Shown: positions 1-10,199 of the stretch, piece after piece
Layout of the letters: each line of letters opens with the position of its first letter
How positions within the stretch are numbered: position 1 is the stretch's first letter
DNA from: Thysanoteuthis rhombus
Taxonomy: Eukaryota; Mollusca; Cephalopoda; Oegopsida; Thysanoteuthidae
Assembly: GCA_963457665.1 (NCBI GenBank)
Contig: OY735237.1
Span: 2,818,322 to 2,882,321 of the forward strand
Direction: 5' to 3'
Length of the DNA: 64,000 bases
Translations under genes and position numbers: made by a program
Notes under the pieces: generated by a model
What the model saw: only the letters and a program-made list of their open reading frames with translations
Told to the model about the DNA's origin: nothing
Databases searched by the model: none

Positions 1-475
1 TAAAAGGAAATGTTCAGCATGATAAGCCTCGGAGGTATATCTTTCAGTTACGGATTCATTCTTGAGCACTCTCCAGGATGCTAAATGATCTAAGTGAGGC
101 CACGTACATAAAAATTGAAAGATCTGTTGTTGTCATGTACAGTAAAACATGGTCCTGGCTAGAGCAATTGGAACTAGCCAAGAGTTATTCAACTATGGAT
201 CGCACATAACTGGAAATATCCCACCAATCCAAGCAGCACATCAAACATACTGCGTATCAAGCTGGATACGTATGGTGCAAAAGTTTTATCGCTCCATAGA
301 ACTGGGTTGATCATTCTGGACAAACTTCCCTCAAACAAAAAAGTCCAGCAACAAACTAATAAGATGTGGCAGCATATTAGCACGTAGGGGCTGCTGAGAG
401 TGCAAAGATGCTCAGTCACGTTGCACTGAGCTTTGCCTCTGCCAAGGAGCTTTCTGATTTGTGAAGAAATGGATC
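1..475 (+). pseudogene. Decayed coding relic with a CXC-like cysteine motif
   Basis: Three short reading-frame pieces in collinear order look like the end of one protein. At 114-210 the frame reads IERSVVVMYSKTW and continues to a stop. Around 220-290 a second piece contains QHIKHTAYQAGYVW and then stops at 'FIAP*'. At 358-450 a third piece contains LIRCGSILARRGC, an in-frame TGA, then ECKDAQSRCTELCLCQGAF. The spacing of cysteines (C-x-..-GC, C, C-x3-C-x-C) resembles the cysteine-rich CXC-type tail found in uncharacterised, often transposon-associated animal proteins. I recall that family from its general pattern, so the assignment is an inference. Frameshifts and stops between the pieces show it is not functional. 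The 5' part lies outside the window. It could instead be an ordinary processed pseudogene. Confidence 0.45.
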
Positions 476-547
476 ATACATATATGTAAATGCCAAGATG
501 AAAATGCAAAGTTATGATGAAATAAAATGATATTTTGAACCAACGAT

Positions 548-790
548 TTGACCAATAAATCACTTGTCTTCTTCTCTTATTGGGTTCAGCATACCTTGAA
601 AGTGGTAGGAATCTGTGAAAGTTTGTTGAAAATGATTTTAAAAGAAAACCTGATGATTTCCGCAAGAAAAAGTCGTCAATTTCCTACAATAGAAGAGATA
701 GACAAAATTACAACACATGAGTTGTACACTATTCCACAAAACGAATTATAGAATGCATTCTCGAACTACAAAGTGAGTGACATTCCATGT
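548..790 (+). pseudogene. Possible mariner-like transposase C-terminal relic
   Basis: The frame opening at 548 ends in RQFPTIEEIDKITTHEL, then YTIPQNEL, a stop, and NAFSNYK. The order F-x-TIEEI, T-x-x-L, IP-x-x-x and then an aromatic/Phe-rich turn is the layout of the last part of mariner transposases, after the catalytic domain. The typical upstream PYSPDLAPCD block cannot be seen here, and nothing after position 790 matches. The assignment rests on about 40 codons and is tentative. A second, better example of the same region lies at 2440-2660. Confidence 0.35.
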
Positions 791-829
791 CATCCTAACC
801 TGGATATTTCAGCTCAAATCAAACTTGTG

Positions 830-2435
830 TAATAAACCCAGGCAGTATTTCACAACATTTAAAAGTCTATATCTGATCAGATAACCAGTGGGCGTGGTAA
901 GAAGTTTGAATAGGAGACGCCAACATTACCTGCTTTTTTGTACATAACAAAACTGGAAAATAAGTGCAAAAAGTCAATTCCATTTTTTGGCCGACAACTT
1001 AGGAATTAATCCATCAATTATTATTATGGACACAAAAAGTCACAAAAAATAAATATTCAATGTCAATTGACATCCGTGAAATGAATCAACAATTAAAAAA
1101 TCAAAACCTTTCTCTACCTTTACTTCAATTCACCAAACCTACTTATCAGTTGCCACACAGCTTCTGTAAATATACCCTACAGGAATAAAATCCAACTTAA
1201 CCTTTCTTGGACTGCATTGAACAAACTAACTTTGTTAGAAAACCTCCTACTTGTTAAGTTTGTTTGTACAATACTTTGGGTTACCAGACACAAACATGAA
1301 AAGGAAGACAATCTATTTTGAAATATGTTAAAATAAAAAGGACACTTTAAAATGGAACTATATCTCATAAATAAAATTCTATCATAACAGAAGAATATAT
1401 CAAAATTGTATAGCATAGTATTGATACTATCGATTCATGAATTTTGTAGATTCCATTTATATACAAAAGCTTTTCATTTCTCAAAAGATCACTGCTCTAA
1501 GGTGCTTTGTATCCCAAGTGTGCTCTGTGTTACAGATGTGCAGAAAAGTAAAAATACTTTACTATCTAAATAAGAGCAATGGACAGTAAAAGCTTCTTAG
1601 GTACAATGTAGGGAAGGTGTTACTTTTCTATAGATCATCAGCTTTCTTTGATGTTTGTTGGTCATTGTCTCCAAATGCTTGCAGGTCTACTCGGTGGCAA
1701 AAAGAGTTACGTACCAACCACGCCTTTCGGTCTTCAGTCCCATTATTTATCATTGCACTAAGGTAGACTTCAATGCAAGTCTCATTCTCAGATAACTGAT
1801 CTATCAGAACTGTCAAAAAAAAACAATGACAACAGTGTCTGAACAATTTGGCAGTTGCACTGAACTTGAATATTAGAAGCATTATTTCTTGCTTATCTTC
1901 AGCCAGAATCAACTTTTGCAATTGAAAGAAAAATGATAAAAGAAACTACTCCATAATCAGCTATTAATGGATTTATCACTTGACAAATGCTACAGACAAA
2001 AGTTATAACCAATCACAGTGTATTATACAAAGTCAGTCCATAGAGAAGCCAAATTTTTAAAACAGTTCACAAATGAGAATTTTTCCAGCTTTCTGGCTGA
2101 AATGTTACGTAGCACTGAAATGAACTTTTTGTATGAAAGAAACTGCATCAAGTTGCGTTAATTACTTGCCAGTATGAACATGTGTGGAGTGAGGTTGCTG
2201 TCTTTTTCTTTTTTCACAAGTTGAACAATGATGATTTTACTTGAGTGACATGTTAGTATGAAATTCCGTTTTGAATTTGGACAATATTTTGGTGGGTACC
2301 TCCCTAATAATTCATGTGTAAAGGATTGCTGGAGTTGTTCACAATGTTACAAGTGGTATTAGCAATTAAAACTGGGCGGATATCCACCAATGGCCATACC
2401 AAATCTGGATGACATTCTTTTTTTAAAAAGACTCC
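830..2435. other. AT-rich non-coding stretch
   Basis: I see no recognisable gene or repeat family here. A 97-codon minus-strand frame (1628-1921) has a somewhat protein-like composition near its end (EDRKAWLVRNSFCHRVDLQ). I cannot assign it, and no splice sites clearly bound it. It may be a further decayed fragment or chance. Confidence 0.5.
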
Positions 2436-2439
2436 AGAT

Positions 2440-2660
2440 CAAGTCCCTTACTCACTGGATTTTGCCCCTTGCCAATGTCCTTTGTTCCCTGAGCTACAAT
2501 CCACTCGAAAAAGCTGTTGATTTCATACAATAGAAGGATAGAAAATTCACCATGTGACTAGCGCCCTATTCCTACAAAATGACTCCCAGAACTTGAAAAA
2601 TATCACAATAAGTGTATTGATTGTGGAGGGCAACTATTTTGAAAGCAAAAGTCACATAAG
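2440..2660 (+). pseudogene. mariner-like transposase C-terminal relic
   Basis: The frame from 2440 reads VPYSLDFAPCQCPLFPELQ, matching the mariner signature PYSPDLAPCDF-LFP. The segment carries the third catalytic aspartate region, and here that final D has become Q. After a stop come FHTIEG, then HVTSALF, and near 2620 IVEGNYFESK, which equals the EGDYFE motif near the mariner C-terminus. In the neighbouring frame the end can also be read as KCIDCGGQLF, so a frameshift is likely. At least two in-frame stops interrupt it. Only the last third of a transposase is visible. No terminal inverted repeats were located. The element is dead. Confidence 0.6.
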
Positions 2661-3279
2661 GTTGTAGGCAAAGCAATAAATTTGTTTTTGAAAATGGTCA
2701 TGATTTTTTAACATACCCCATATAATAAGATGGTTTTCCTTCAGATTTTAATTCAAAAGTGCAGTAATAGATATACCAAAGAAAAACAAATCAGGTCAAG
2801 CTGCACACTCGAGTGAATCATTTTATAATAATAACAAGCATCAACAGAAAAATACAGGCAGATGTCATCCTAATCCCCAAGTCCCAAACTCTTTTGTATC
2901 TAGATGTCTATTGCCAGCGTATCATAAAACTAGGTTGTATTTCAAGACGTGCACCATGCTCCATCTCATCAGACTATCAATGCTATCTGTAATTGGAGAG
3001 TGTGACGTGCAGTTCTGAATGGAAAACACCATCATAAAATGCGGCCTTGTGCAAGACAAAAGAAGTATAATAAAATACAGTATCGGTCAAAGACAGAGAA
3101 ACTAGTATCATCCCTTGACATTTGAAGGCCTTGTAAGTGTGTTTAGCACCAAGAGTTTTTCAATTCTCTTCACAAATGAATTTTTTGTCAGTGGGGAGGC
3201 GGGTACGATTTAGATATATGCTAAATTGGTCCCTTAATTTGTGTAGGGCAGCATTTATGTTCGTCTTTTGAAAATTCAA
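2661..3279. other. AT-rich non-coding stretch
   Basis: Nothing recognisable was seen. The middle (about 2880-3130) looks less AT-rich than its flanks but has no open frame of note. Confidence 0.5.
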
Positions 3280-3679
3280 ATTTTTTTAGTAATCACAACC
3301 CAACAAAAGGTAAGAGAAGTAATTAATACAATCTATTAATCATTTCTCTAATTTTTTAATTGATCTTGCAGTCATAACCAAGATTAAATCCCCAAAGAAG
3401 ATATTCAATCATGATTGTGCATTTTAAGAGTGTTAAAATGAGCCTCATTGGTGTTGAAAAATTAATCGGTATGTGACGGAGCAGAACAGAAGAAAAAAAA
3501 ATTAAATTAAAAAGAATAAACACTTTTGATAATGACCACTAGGTATATGCCCTGGAGGGAGGCCTTGACACTCAGGAACACCACGAAGGTAAGTGGATGT
3601 TGGGGCTAAAAACTCATGAATCAGATGCCAAATAAAGAAACATATTGAACATCAAAATGGAAAGTTATCTCACAAAGAT

Positions 3680-3760
3680 GAATTCCAGGATCTGTCCCAA
3701 AATTTGATCACTTCTTCCATGCCCCATGTCTTACCTTTCCAAAAACTTTACAGGAAAACA
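3680..3760 (-). repeat. SINE-like core repeat, copy 1
   Basis: On the minus strand this reads 'ggaagaagtgatcaaatttt', then 'gggacagatcctggaattc'. The same core occurs on the plus strand at 3841-3920, 4000-4080 and 32630-32715. It resembles short repeats widespread in invertebrate genomes, but I could not check a library. Confidence 0.5.
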
Positions 3761-3840
3761 TCAGAGAAAGGAAGGAAAAAAAAATTCCCACTATATTTCT
3801 GTATTTAATCCTGTTCACGATATCCATAAATATTGTTGTT

Positions 3841-3920
3841 TGATTTCAATGAACCTTGAGAAACGGTAAGTTATGGCATAAAGGAAAGGTGACTAAACTT
3901 CAGAGTGGATCCAGGAATTT
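3841..3920 (+). repeat. SINE-like core repeat, copy 2
   Basis: It carries 'tgatttcaatgaacctt', an aaggaaaggtgactaaact core and the 'ggatccaggaatttt' end seen in the other copies. It is in opposite orientation to the copy just upstream (3680-3760). Confidence 0.45.
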
Positions 3921-3999
3921 TCTTTTTAATCGAGAAACATTTTTCCCTTCTTTTTTTTCAAATATATTTCTGAATTTGCTCTTGTCTGTCTACAAGAAC

Positions 4000-4080
4000 G
4001 TTCTCAATAAATTTCAATGAATTGGTGGACAATAGGCTATGGAAGAAGTGATTAATTTTGGGACAAATCTATTCACAATT
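4000..4080 (+). repeat. SINE-like core repeat, copy 3
   Basis: It contains 'aaatttcaatgaattgg' and 'ggaagaagtgattaatttt', followed by 'gggacaaatc'. These are the same order and spacing as the other copies. Confidence 0.5.
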
Positions 4081-4850
4081 CATTATTGGAAAAAATATAC
4101 ATCACAGTCATCAACACTGAATTTCAAAACGGCCATCATTTTAGTTAGAAAAACTGGCAACAATTTTAAAAATCTAGATAGTTTATAGATATGATCTAAC
4201 AGGGTCGCCAATATCATACCCGACCCCTAAAATGGGACAGAAAATGATAGATTATCAATGAACTTCAAAGTTAGAATATACTACTACTCAAATTGACAGC
4301 AAAGATTTTTTGTAGAACAAATCTTACTGTTTATTTTCATCAAGATTTGTACAAGTTATGAAGGAGACAAGTTTCATTTCCATAAAGAATGAAAACAAAG
4401 GATTAGACAGAAGATAGAAGATAAATTCATGAATATGTCTAAGAAGACAAGATAAAATTTTCTATTATTTCTTCAAATTCTTCTAAGTGTGAGCATGAAA
4501 TATTTTGTTTATACTCGTAAGTCTGGAAAGAAAAAAATATTAAAAATATTCACAGTAAGTATATTAAAATATATCAAGTAGAATTTCAATCCCATGAATA
4601 CAGTGAAAAAAAAAAATGAAAACACACTCGAATTTAATTGTTGCTGAAATATTAGAATTTCTTTAATATCACCCAATACGTAGATTCTTCTAGAAACGGT
4701 AAAATCTTCTAACACTTTCCTTCAAAAAAACACACCAGAGGAAAAGACCAAAAGAGAAACAAAATTTTAGAATTTAATTTTTTGGTAGCATAGGGCACAG
4801 TTGAATTAAATCAGATTAATCAAGTGTTGATAAACCGTTATATTCTAAAT

Positions 4851-4907
4851 TAGATTGTCTTGTTCTCTTTCTTTTGCCTCCCCCTCAAAAGAGAGCAAGA
4901 CAATCTA
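4851..4907. repeat. Hairpin with about 22-bp stem
   Basis: The left arm (4851-4876, beginning TAGATTGTCTTG) and the right arm (4886-4907, ending CAAGACAATCTA) are reverse complements. There is one 4-nt bulge in the left arm and one G-U pair. The loop is nine pyrimidine-rich bases. The paralogous flank of ZNF-D near 59270-59300 keeps only a relic of the right arm. Confidence 0.7.
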
Positions 4908-6050
4908 ATTCAAGTATCAATAACTAAAAATAATCTGTTATTTTAGATCATTTTTCATGGGAGATTTCACTGAAAAATGAATGTTATTTTCAAAATTATT
5001 CTAATGCATTCTTCTGTATTTTCTCTGGAAAAAAAAATCATGGCGTTTTAAACACAAAAAAGTATAAAATCTTTATATCAAGTGCTTTACCTGAGGATAA
5101 TCTGAATGTACATATCAATAAATATCTGAAATTTTATTCTGTCTTAGAGACATAAGAAAGTTAATCCTTACATATTCAATTTTTAAAAAGTTGTCTTAAA
5201 TGTTAACTTTTTAAATCAAGACAACTGAAGAAGTTCGATCAGAGTTGGAATTTGTCAATTTTCAATGAACAAAAACATTCAACACTGACTTTCAGTCAAA
5301 GAGGTGTAAACATGTTTTTCCTCCCATCTAATAATAATAATTGTTTTGATAAAGGGAATCCTGTATTTTCTTTCGCTTAACAAGGGTAAAGTTTTGAAAT
5401 TCAATTCAGGTAGCTCTTGTCTGAATTTTGTTAGTGTTTAAATCATTGTACGGAAGAATTAAAAGAAAATCCTCTACCATAAGTTATTTTCTGAGAATCA
5501 GATGATTCAAACAAGTACTGCTCCCTATTAGATTGGTCAAAGGTAGTAATCAGCAAAAACATCTGGAATTAAGATAAGGGAAAATGCTACAATGAATGTT
5601 TCTTTGGTGACAATGTAAAACTTATTACAGCTTTATTGAGAAGATTTCACTACACATTCTTCTTTTAGATTTCTACTTAATAAAATTCTCTTTATTAAGA
5701 AAAAATTAAGACTGAAAAGGCACCAAGAGCAGATATTTGTAGAAGATAAAAATTTCTCAGGTGATGGAATGATGAAGTTACCTGAAAGATGAAACGAAAT
5801 GGTAAATACATCGTTGTTCGATAAATTCTGGTCGTTTTTCTTTTTCATATTTTGTTCATGTATTCTCTCCAGTCATCAGTTCAATTTTAAAATACGTCTC
5901 CACTGCAATAGCATGATTTCTCTCTCGTGCGTGTTTGTATACATTGTAATGAATTAGACTTGAATAAAGCTAATGCATATCCCACAAGAATATGGTTTAT
6001 CTCCAGTGTGTATAGCGTATTTGCATGTCGTGCTTTATGATATGTGAATA

Positions 6051-6337
6051 AGCAGATCCATAAACTTCATAAGGATGCTACAATTGAATCTTATTTCTTT
6101 CCAGTGTTAGATAGAATATGTTGCTTTAAATTTGACTTCAGTGCAAATCAAAATCCATGTAAGCCCCTACAATATGGTTTCTCCTTACTGTGTATTATAT
6201 GTATACAACAACAAATGTCTTTTGTGGAGGAGAAAATCATTACACTTCTCAAAAATATGGCCTATCTCCTGTTTGTGTCCGCTTATGCCAGATCAAATGT
6301 GAATTCACTGGAAAGAAGGGCCATACATTTCACAAGT
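6051..6337 (-). pseudogene. Decayed 3' fingers of ZNF-A
   Basis: Directly after the TAG that ends the intact array, the minus strand continues in finger-like code: TCEMYGPSF, a stop, then HIFEKCNDFLLHKRHLLL and further stops. Cysteines are partly lost and the 84-bp finger rhythm is disturbed. This shows the original array was longer and was shortened by a stop codon in the linker after HTGEKP. Confidence 0.7.
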
Positions 6338-7489
6338 CTATGGTTTCTCTCCAGTATGTGTTCGCATATGATAGTTCAAACCTGACCAGTGTGAAAAGGA
6401 AGAGCCACACACTTCACAAGAATATGGCTTCTCTCCAGTGTGTGTTCGCATATGAACCACCAAATTTGACTTCTGTGAAAATGAACAGCCACACACTTCG
6501 CAAGAATAGGGCTTCTCTCCAGTGTGTATTCGCATATGACCCACCAAATGTGACTTCTGTGAAAAAGAAGAGCCACATACTTCACAAGTATATGGCTTCT
6601 CTCCAGTGTGTGTTTGCATATGTCTATTCAAACCGGACTTCTGTGCAAAAGAAAATCCACACACTTCACAAGAATATGGCTTCTCCTCTCTGTGTGTCTG
6701 TACATGTGTCAGCAAACTTGACTTACGTGAAAAAGAAGAGCCACATACATCACAAGAATATGGCTTCTCTCCAGTGTGTGTTCGCAAATGAACAACCAAA
6801 TCTGACTCCCGAAAAAAGGAAGAGCTGCATTCTTCACATGAATATGGTTTTTCTCCAGTGTGTGTTCGCATATGAACCACCAAATTTGACTTGTCAGAAA
6901 ATGAAGAACCACACACTTCGCAAGAATATGGCTTCTTCCCAGTGTGTGTTTGCATATGTCTGTTCAAACCGGACTTCTTTGAAAAGGAAAAGCCACACAC
7001 TTCACAAGAATATGGCTTCTCTCCAGTGTGTGTCCGCATATGGATCACCAAATAAGACTCTCGTGAAAAGGTAGAGCCACACACTTCACAAGAATATGGC
7101 TTCTCTCCAGTGTGTGTTCGCATATGAACCACCAAATGTGACTTCCGTGAAAAAGAAGTGCCACACACTTCACAAGAATATGGCTTTTCTCCTGTGTGTG
7201 TTTGCATATGTCTATCCAAAGCTGACTTTTTTGAAAAGGAAAAGCCACATACATCACAAGAATATGGCTTCTCTCCCGTGTGTGTTCGCACATGGACCAC
7301 CAAATATGACTTTCGTGAAAAGGAAGAGCCACACACTTCACAAGAATATGGTTTTTTGCCAGTGTGTGTTTTCACATGTTCATTCAAATGTGATGAATAT
7401 GGCTTCTCTCCAGAGTGTGTTTGCATGTGTGCCAATAAATTTGTATTTTGTGAAAAAGAAGAGCCACACACTTCACAAGAATATGGCAT
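6338..7489 (-). CDS. C2H2 zinc-finger array protein ZNF-A (13 fingers)
   Basis: The 383-residue frame is almost entirely tandem classical C2H2 fingers of the pattern C-x2-C-x12-H-x3-H with TGEKP linkers. It is presumably a nuclear sequence-specific DNA-binding protein. I count 13 complete fingers with core [11 protein letters not shown]. Between fingers 1 and 2 (residues about 30-46) is a remnant that keeps only [10 protein letters not shown] and lacks both cysteines, so an in-frame deletion removed half a finger. Contact positions (-1, 2, 3, 6) vary: Q-S-N-V, K-S-A-R, R-S-H-V, D-S-N-V and others. No KRAB, BTB, SCAN or ZAD domain is present. The start is the first ATG after an in-frame TAG eight codons upstream, so the true N-terminus could come from another exon. 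The last residues are TGEKP followed by TAG, an abrupt end inside what was a longer array. The promoter and first exon are proposed at 17444-17585. Confidence 0.85.
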   Translation of the reverse strand: MPYSCEVCGSSFSQNTNLLAHMQTHSGEKPYSSHLNEHVKTHTGKKPYSCEVCGSSFSRKSYLVVHVRTHTGEKPYSCDVCGFSFSKKSALDRHMQTHTGEKPYSCEVCGTSFSRKSHLVVHMRTHTGEKPYSCEVCGSTFSRESYLVIHMRTHTGEKPYSCEVCGFSFSKKSGLNRHMQTHTGKKPYSCEVCGSSFSDKSNLVVHMRTHTGEKPYSCEECSSSFFRESDLVVHLRTHTGEKPYSCDVCGSSFSRKSSLLTHVQTHREEKPYSCEVCGFSFAQKSGLNRHMQTHTGEKPYTCEVCGSSFSQKSHLVGHMRIHTGEKPYSCEVCGCSFSQKSNLVVHMRTHTGEKPYSCEVCGSSFSHWSGLNYHMRTHTGEKP

Positions 7490-7919
7490 CTCTACAGCGT
7501 AGGTTCTCTAGTGCTTTTTTTTTCTATTATTTGAACTGTAAGACAATTACCATTGACAAGTGCAAAAACATTCCCTTCTCCTCAATTTTTTGAGGTAACA
7601 AAATTAACTGATGAAACATTCAAATCAACCGAAACATGGGAGTTTATGAAATATTTCATGAAAAGAAAATTCTTCATGTTACAGATCAACATCATTTCTT
7701 TCCATTTTGCGATTGCATATAATTGCCTCAAACTTGATTTCAATGAAAAGGACGGGTTTTTTCACTTCCAAAAAATATGGTTGGTTTCCAGTGCTTTTCA
7801 CGAATGTAGCCTGTGACTTCATGAAAAAGATGATCCACAGTTCATTAGGAAATTAATTCTCTCCGGTGAGAGTTTAAGTTTCTTTTCAAAATTGAAATAT
7901 TGTTTTTATTCTTGAACAT
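7490..7919 (-). pseudogene. Splice acceptor and decayed 5' fingers of the ZNF-A exon
   Basis: A pyrimidine-rich tract followed by TTTCAG (minus strand, AG at 7920-7921) precedes an exon start 'atgttcaagaataaaa'. The same start occurs at ZNF-B, ZNF-C and ZNF-D. Between it and the intact array are broken fingers: NCGSSFS followed by a stop, NPSFSLKSSLRQL, and several frameshifts. The region was once coding. It now probably acts as transcribed but untranslated sequence ahead of the internal start at 7489, if the gene is used at all. Confidence 0.65.
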
Positions 7920-8159
7920 CTGAAAGAAAAAAAGTAAAAATTGAACTTCAGATATGATAGAAAATCAAGAAAAAAATAGATTACATTAACTTGTTCTATA
8001 GGCTTAATAACATCAGATTTTACACACAAATCCCTTATAGTATAAAACAGACAATAACATTCTCCATGAAATCTCTATTACCTCCATGATTCTTTGATAT
8101 AATTAAATCTGGTGAAAATCAATAGGTTTTAGAAAAATTCTTATATTTCACATCTGTCA

Positions 8160-8360
8160 AAAACAGATATTGCTTTTTTCTTTATGTTAATATGAAAGAC
8201 AACAAAATGCATTTTTAAAGGCAATTCAGCAATGACATGTACCTCTACCTGATGAGATAAGAAAAGAGTTAGTTTCATGCCTTTCCCAAATCTAAGATAG
8301 ATATTGCTTTTATTGTATTTATATCATTGTGAAAGACATTGAGAAAGGCAATAGAGTTGA
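8160..8360 (-). other. Conserved intron block with ATG micro-exon candidate (ZNF-A)
   Basis: Two copies of a roughly 50-bp block ('tacaataaaagcaatat' type) flank a 30-bp segment at 8249-8278. That segment encodes MKLTLFLSHQ on the minus strand and ends at CAG|GTAGAG, a plausible donor. The same arrangement occurs at ZNF-B (31270-31430) and ZNF-C (42105-42345), always on the gene's strand. Joined to the downstream exon it runs soon into a stop, so it may be an upstream short frame rather than the true N-terminus. Conservation of the ATG and the donor-like end in three copies is what I see; an exon is inference. Confidence 0.5.
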
Positions 8361-9930
8361 ATTCTATTTCAACTAGTTGAAACTTGACTCAAAATTATCC
8401 ATTACACATTTTTCAACATCATCTTCCTTTCATACTTTTATTCAGTGAAACAAACTGGGAAATTAGCTTTTTTGAAACCTGAAAATCATCAATTTTCTCC
8501 TGGATGGAAGACTAAATTATCATTAATTTTCAAAAACACACAACAAACTATCTTATGAATGAGGCTGGAGCATTAACATATACACTAAGAGACAAAATTT
8601 ACAAAGAGAAATCAGCAATGTCTTAATTTTTTAAAATTGGAATTCAAAGAACACATAATGATTTCCCAATAACTATAATAAAGTATTTATTCTCTAAGCA
8701 ACTCACATATTATTTAAAGAAGTGTCCAATAACAGTGGGTCTATAGCAGAACCCAGAACATTCATATTTACAATGATTCATGAAGATTAAGATATTTGTA
8801 TTGTATAAATTTTAGCCAGGTCTTTGTGCACTTCATTATGACACTTCGAACATTTGATAATCAATAAGAAAAATAACATGTGGAGTACAATGAGAATCCA
8901 TACTTGCCAACAATAATGAAACAAAAAGGTTTATCTTTTGGACATAAGAGAAGTAATTATAAAAGATCCAACTTCAGTCAGTCATCTTTTACAAAAAAGA
9001 TATTTGATATAAAAATAGAAACAATGTTTTCAAAACTAGTTATACAAGACCCATCCATAAGACAATATTCTTATTTTGCCCAAATTCTATCGTTTACCAC
9101 TTTGTCAAGCTTGATAATTTTGTGATGATGAATTCACAAATTTTTGTTTAGTTCTAATTTGCTACTTACCCTTGAAGCACTGGGAAAGAAAGATTTTGAA
9201 AAAGAAAAAAACAAAATTTTTTTATTTTTTTGCTTTGTCAAGCTTTATAATTTGTAGGCACTACCACACACTTTATGTATTGCATTAATATGGGTTTTAA
9301 TTACATGAAAATAGCATAAAGTCGGTCATGAAAAATATCTTCACTTACATAAGTATGTGAAAAACAGCTTCGAGAATGTTTCAGTTACTTGACAGAAAAA
9401 AAGAAAAAACAGAGTAAATGACTTTTCCAAAAGATAGAAATTTTTGTTTTAAACATTGGAAATGATTTCTATATCAAAAAGTTTTTCCAATAATTCTTCT
9501 TACAAATGGCAAGATTATTACTATGAACTCAATTTTTATTTAAGTTTTGGCTGTTTTTTTGTCACATACTGCTTTTTTGCCAAAGGTGTATGGAGGTACC
9601 AGTTTACTACTAACCCTTGAAAAACTTTCAAGTGAAGATTTTGTAAGTAGAAAAACAGGAATTCTATTGGGCAGGCTTTAAGGGTGTGTTACCAGCCATG
9701 AAAACCATTGGCAAAATCAAGTACATTAGGATGGATACACCTAAATTGATGAGGAAGGAAACCATATAACAAATACAAGAAACGGGAATATCATTCAATA
9801 TATGTATTTATATACATCTTTATACACTAGTCTTCAAAAAAGTAATCAATACTTGAAGGTCATGTAGTAAATTCCAACACAGAGCCTTTTAGAGTAGGGT
9901 ATCCAATGCTTTAAGTGGGTCAAAAATGCC
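8361..9930 (-). other. Intron of ZNF-A with paralogous block
   Basis: This is AT-rich intron sequence. The part at about 8700-9110 is paralogous to the ZNF-B intron at 31735-32150, sharing 'aattataaaagatccaact' and 'caagacccatcc' in matching order. No coding frame stands out. Confidence 0.6.
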
Positions 9931-9934
9931 AAAG

Positions 9935-10195
9935 TTATCCTACCCTTGAATTGATCTTTACCGACCACAAGAGGTCAGTTCCACTTATCCTATATTCATC
10001 ATTGAGGCAAGTTACCTCATAAACAAATTGGCAGGCCTTAGGATGTAGCCATCTTAGTTAGATTTGAATTTGTCAAAATTGACCAAACCCTAAATTCACC
10101 ATTAGAGGGTCACCAGAGGTCATTACCACCCATCCTATAAGCAACCCTCACAAACAAATTTTCAGTCTGTAGGATGCAACCATTTAGGAGTCCAT
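9935..10195. repeat. Two diverged tandem copies of about 130 bp
   Basis: 'caagaggtcagttccactt', 'atcctata' and 'aaacaaattggcaggcctta', then 'ggatgtagccat', are repeated about 130 bp later as 'ccagaggtcattaccaccc', 'atcctata', 'aaacaaattttcagtctgta' and 'ggatgcaaccat'. The unit lies within the presumed ZNF-A intron. Its nature is unknown. Confidence 0.65.
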
Positions 10196-10199
10196 AAAA

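Larger units (their letters stand above)
3280..6050. repeat. 3' flank of ZNF-A, segmentally duplicated at 54960-60110
   Basis: Several collinear blocks here recur in the 3' flank of ZNF-D in the same orientation. Examples are the 'atcacaacccaacaaaaggtaag' block at 3290 (compare 54978), 'gttatgaaggagacaagtttc' at 4357 (compare 58752), and the whole stretch 5515-5870 from 'caagtactgctccc' to 'ctctcc' (compare 59734-60085). The match reaches the last fingers of both arrays. The flank therefore duplicated together with the zinc-finger exon. Divergence and indels are substantial, so the event is not recent. The stretch itself has no coding potential that I can see. Confidence 0.75.

Noticed and set aside
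6190-7593. Long plus-strand frames over the ZNF-A array (up to 294 codons)
   Set aside because: They are antisense readings of the 84-bp finger repeat. One stop-free unit gives a long stop-free antisense frame. The repeated [16 protein letters not shown] text is only the reverse of the finger and linker code. The same holds for antisense frames at 29572-30710, 42955-44046 and 60053-61152.
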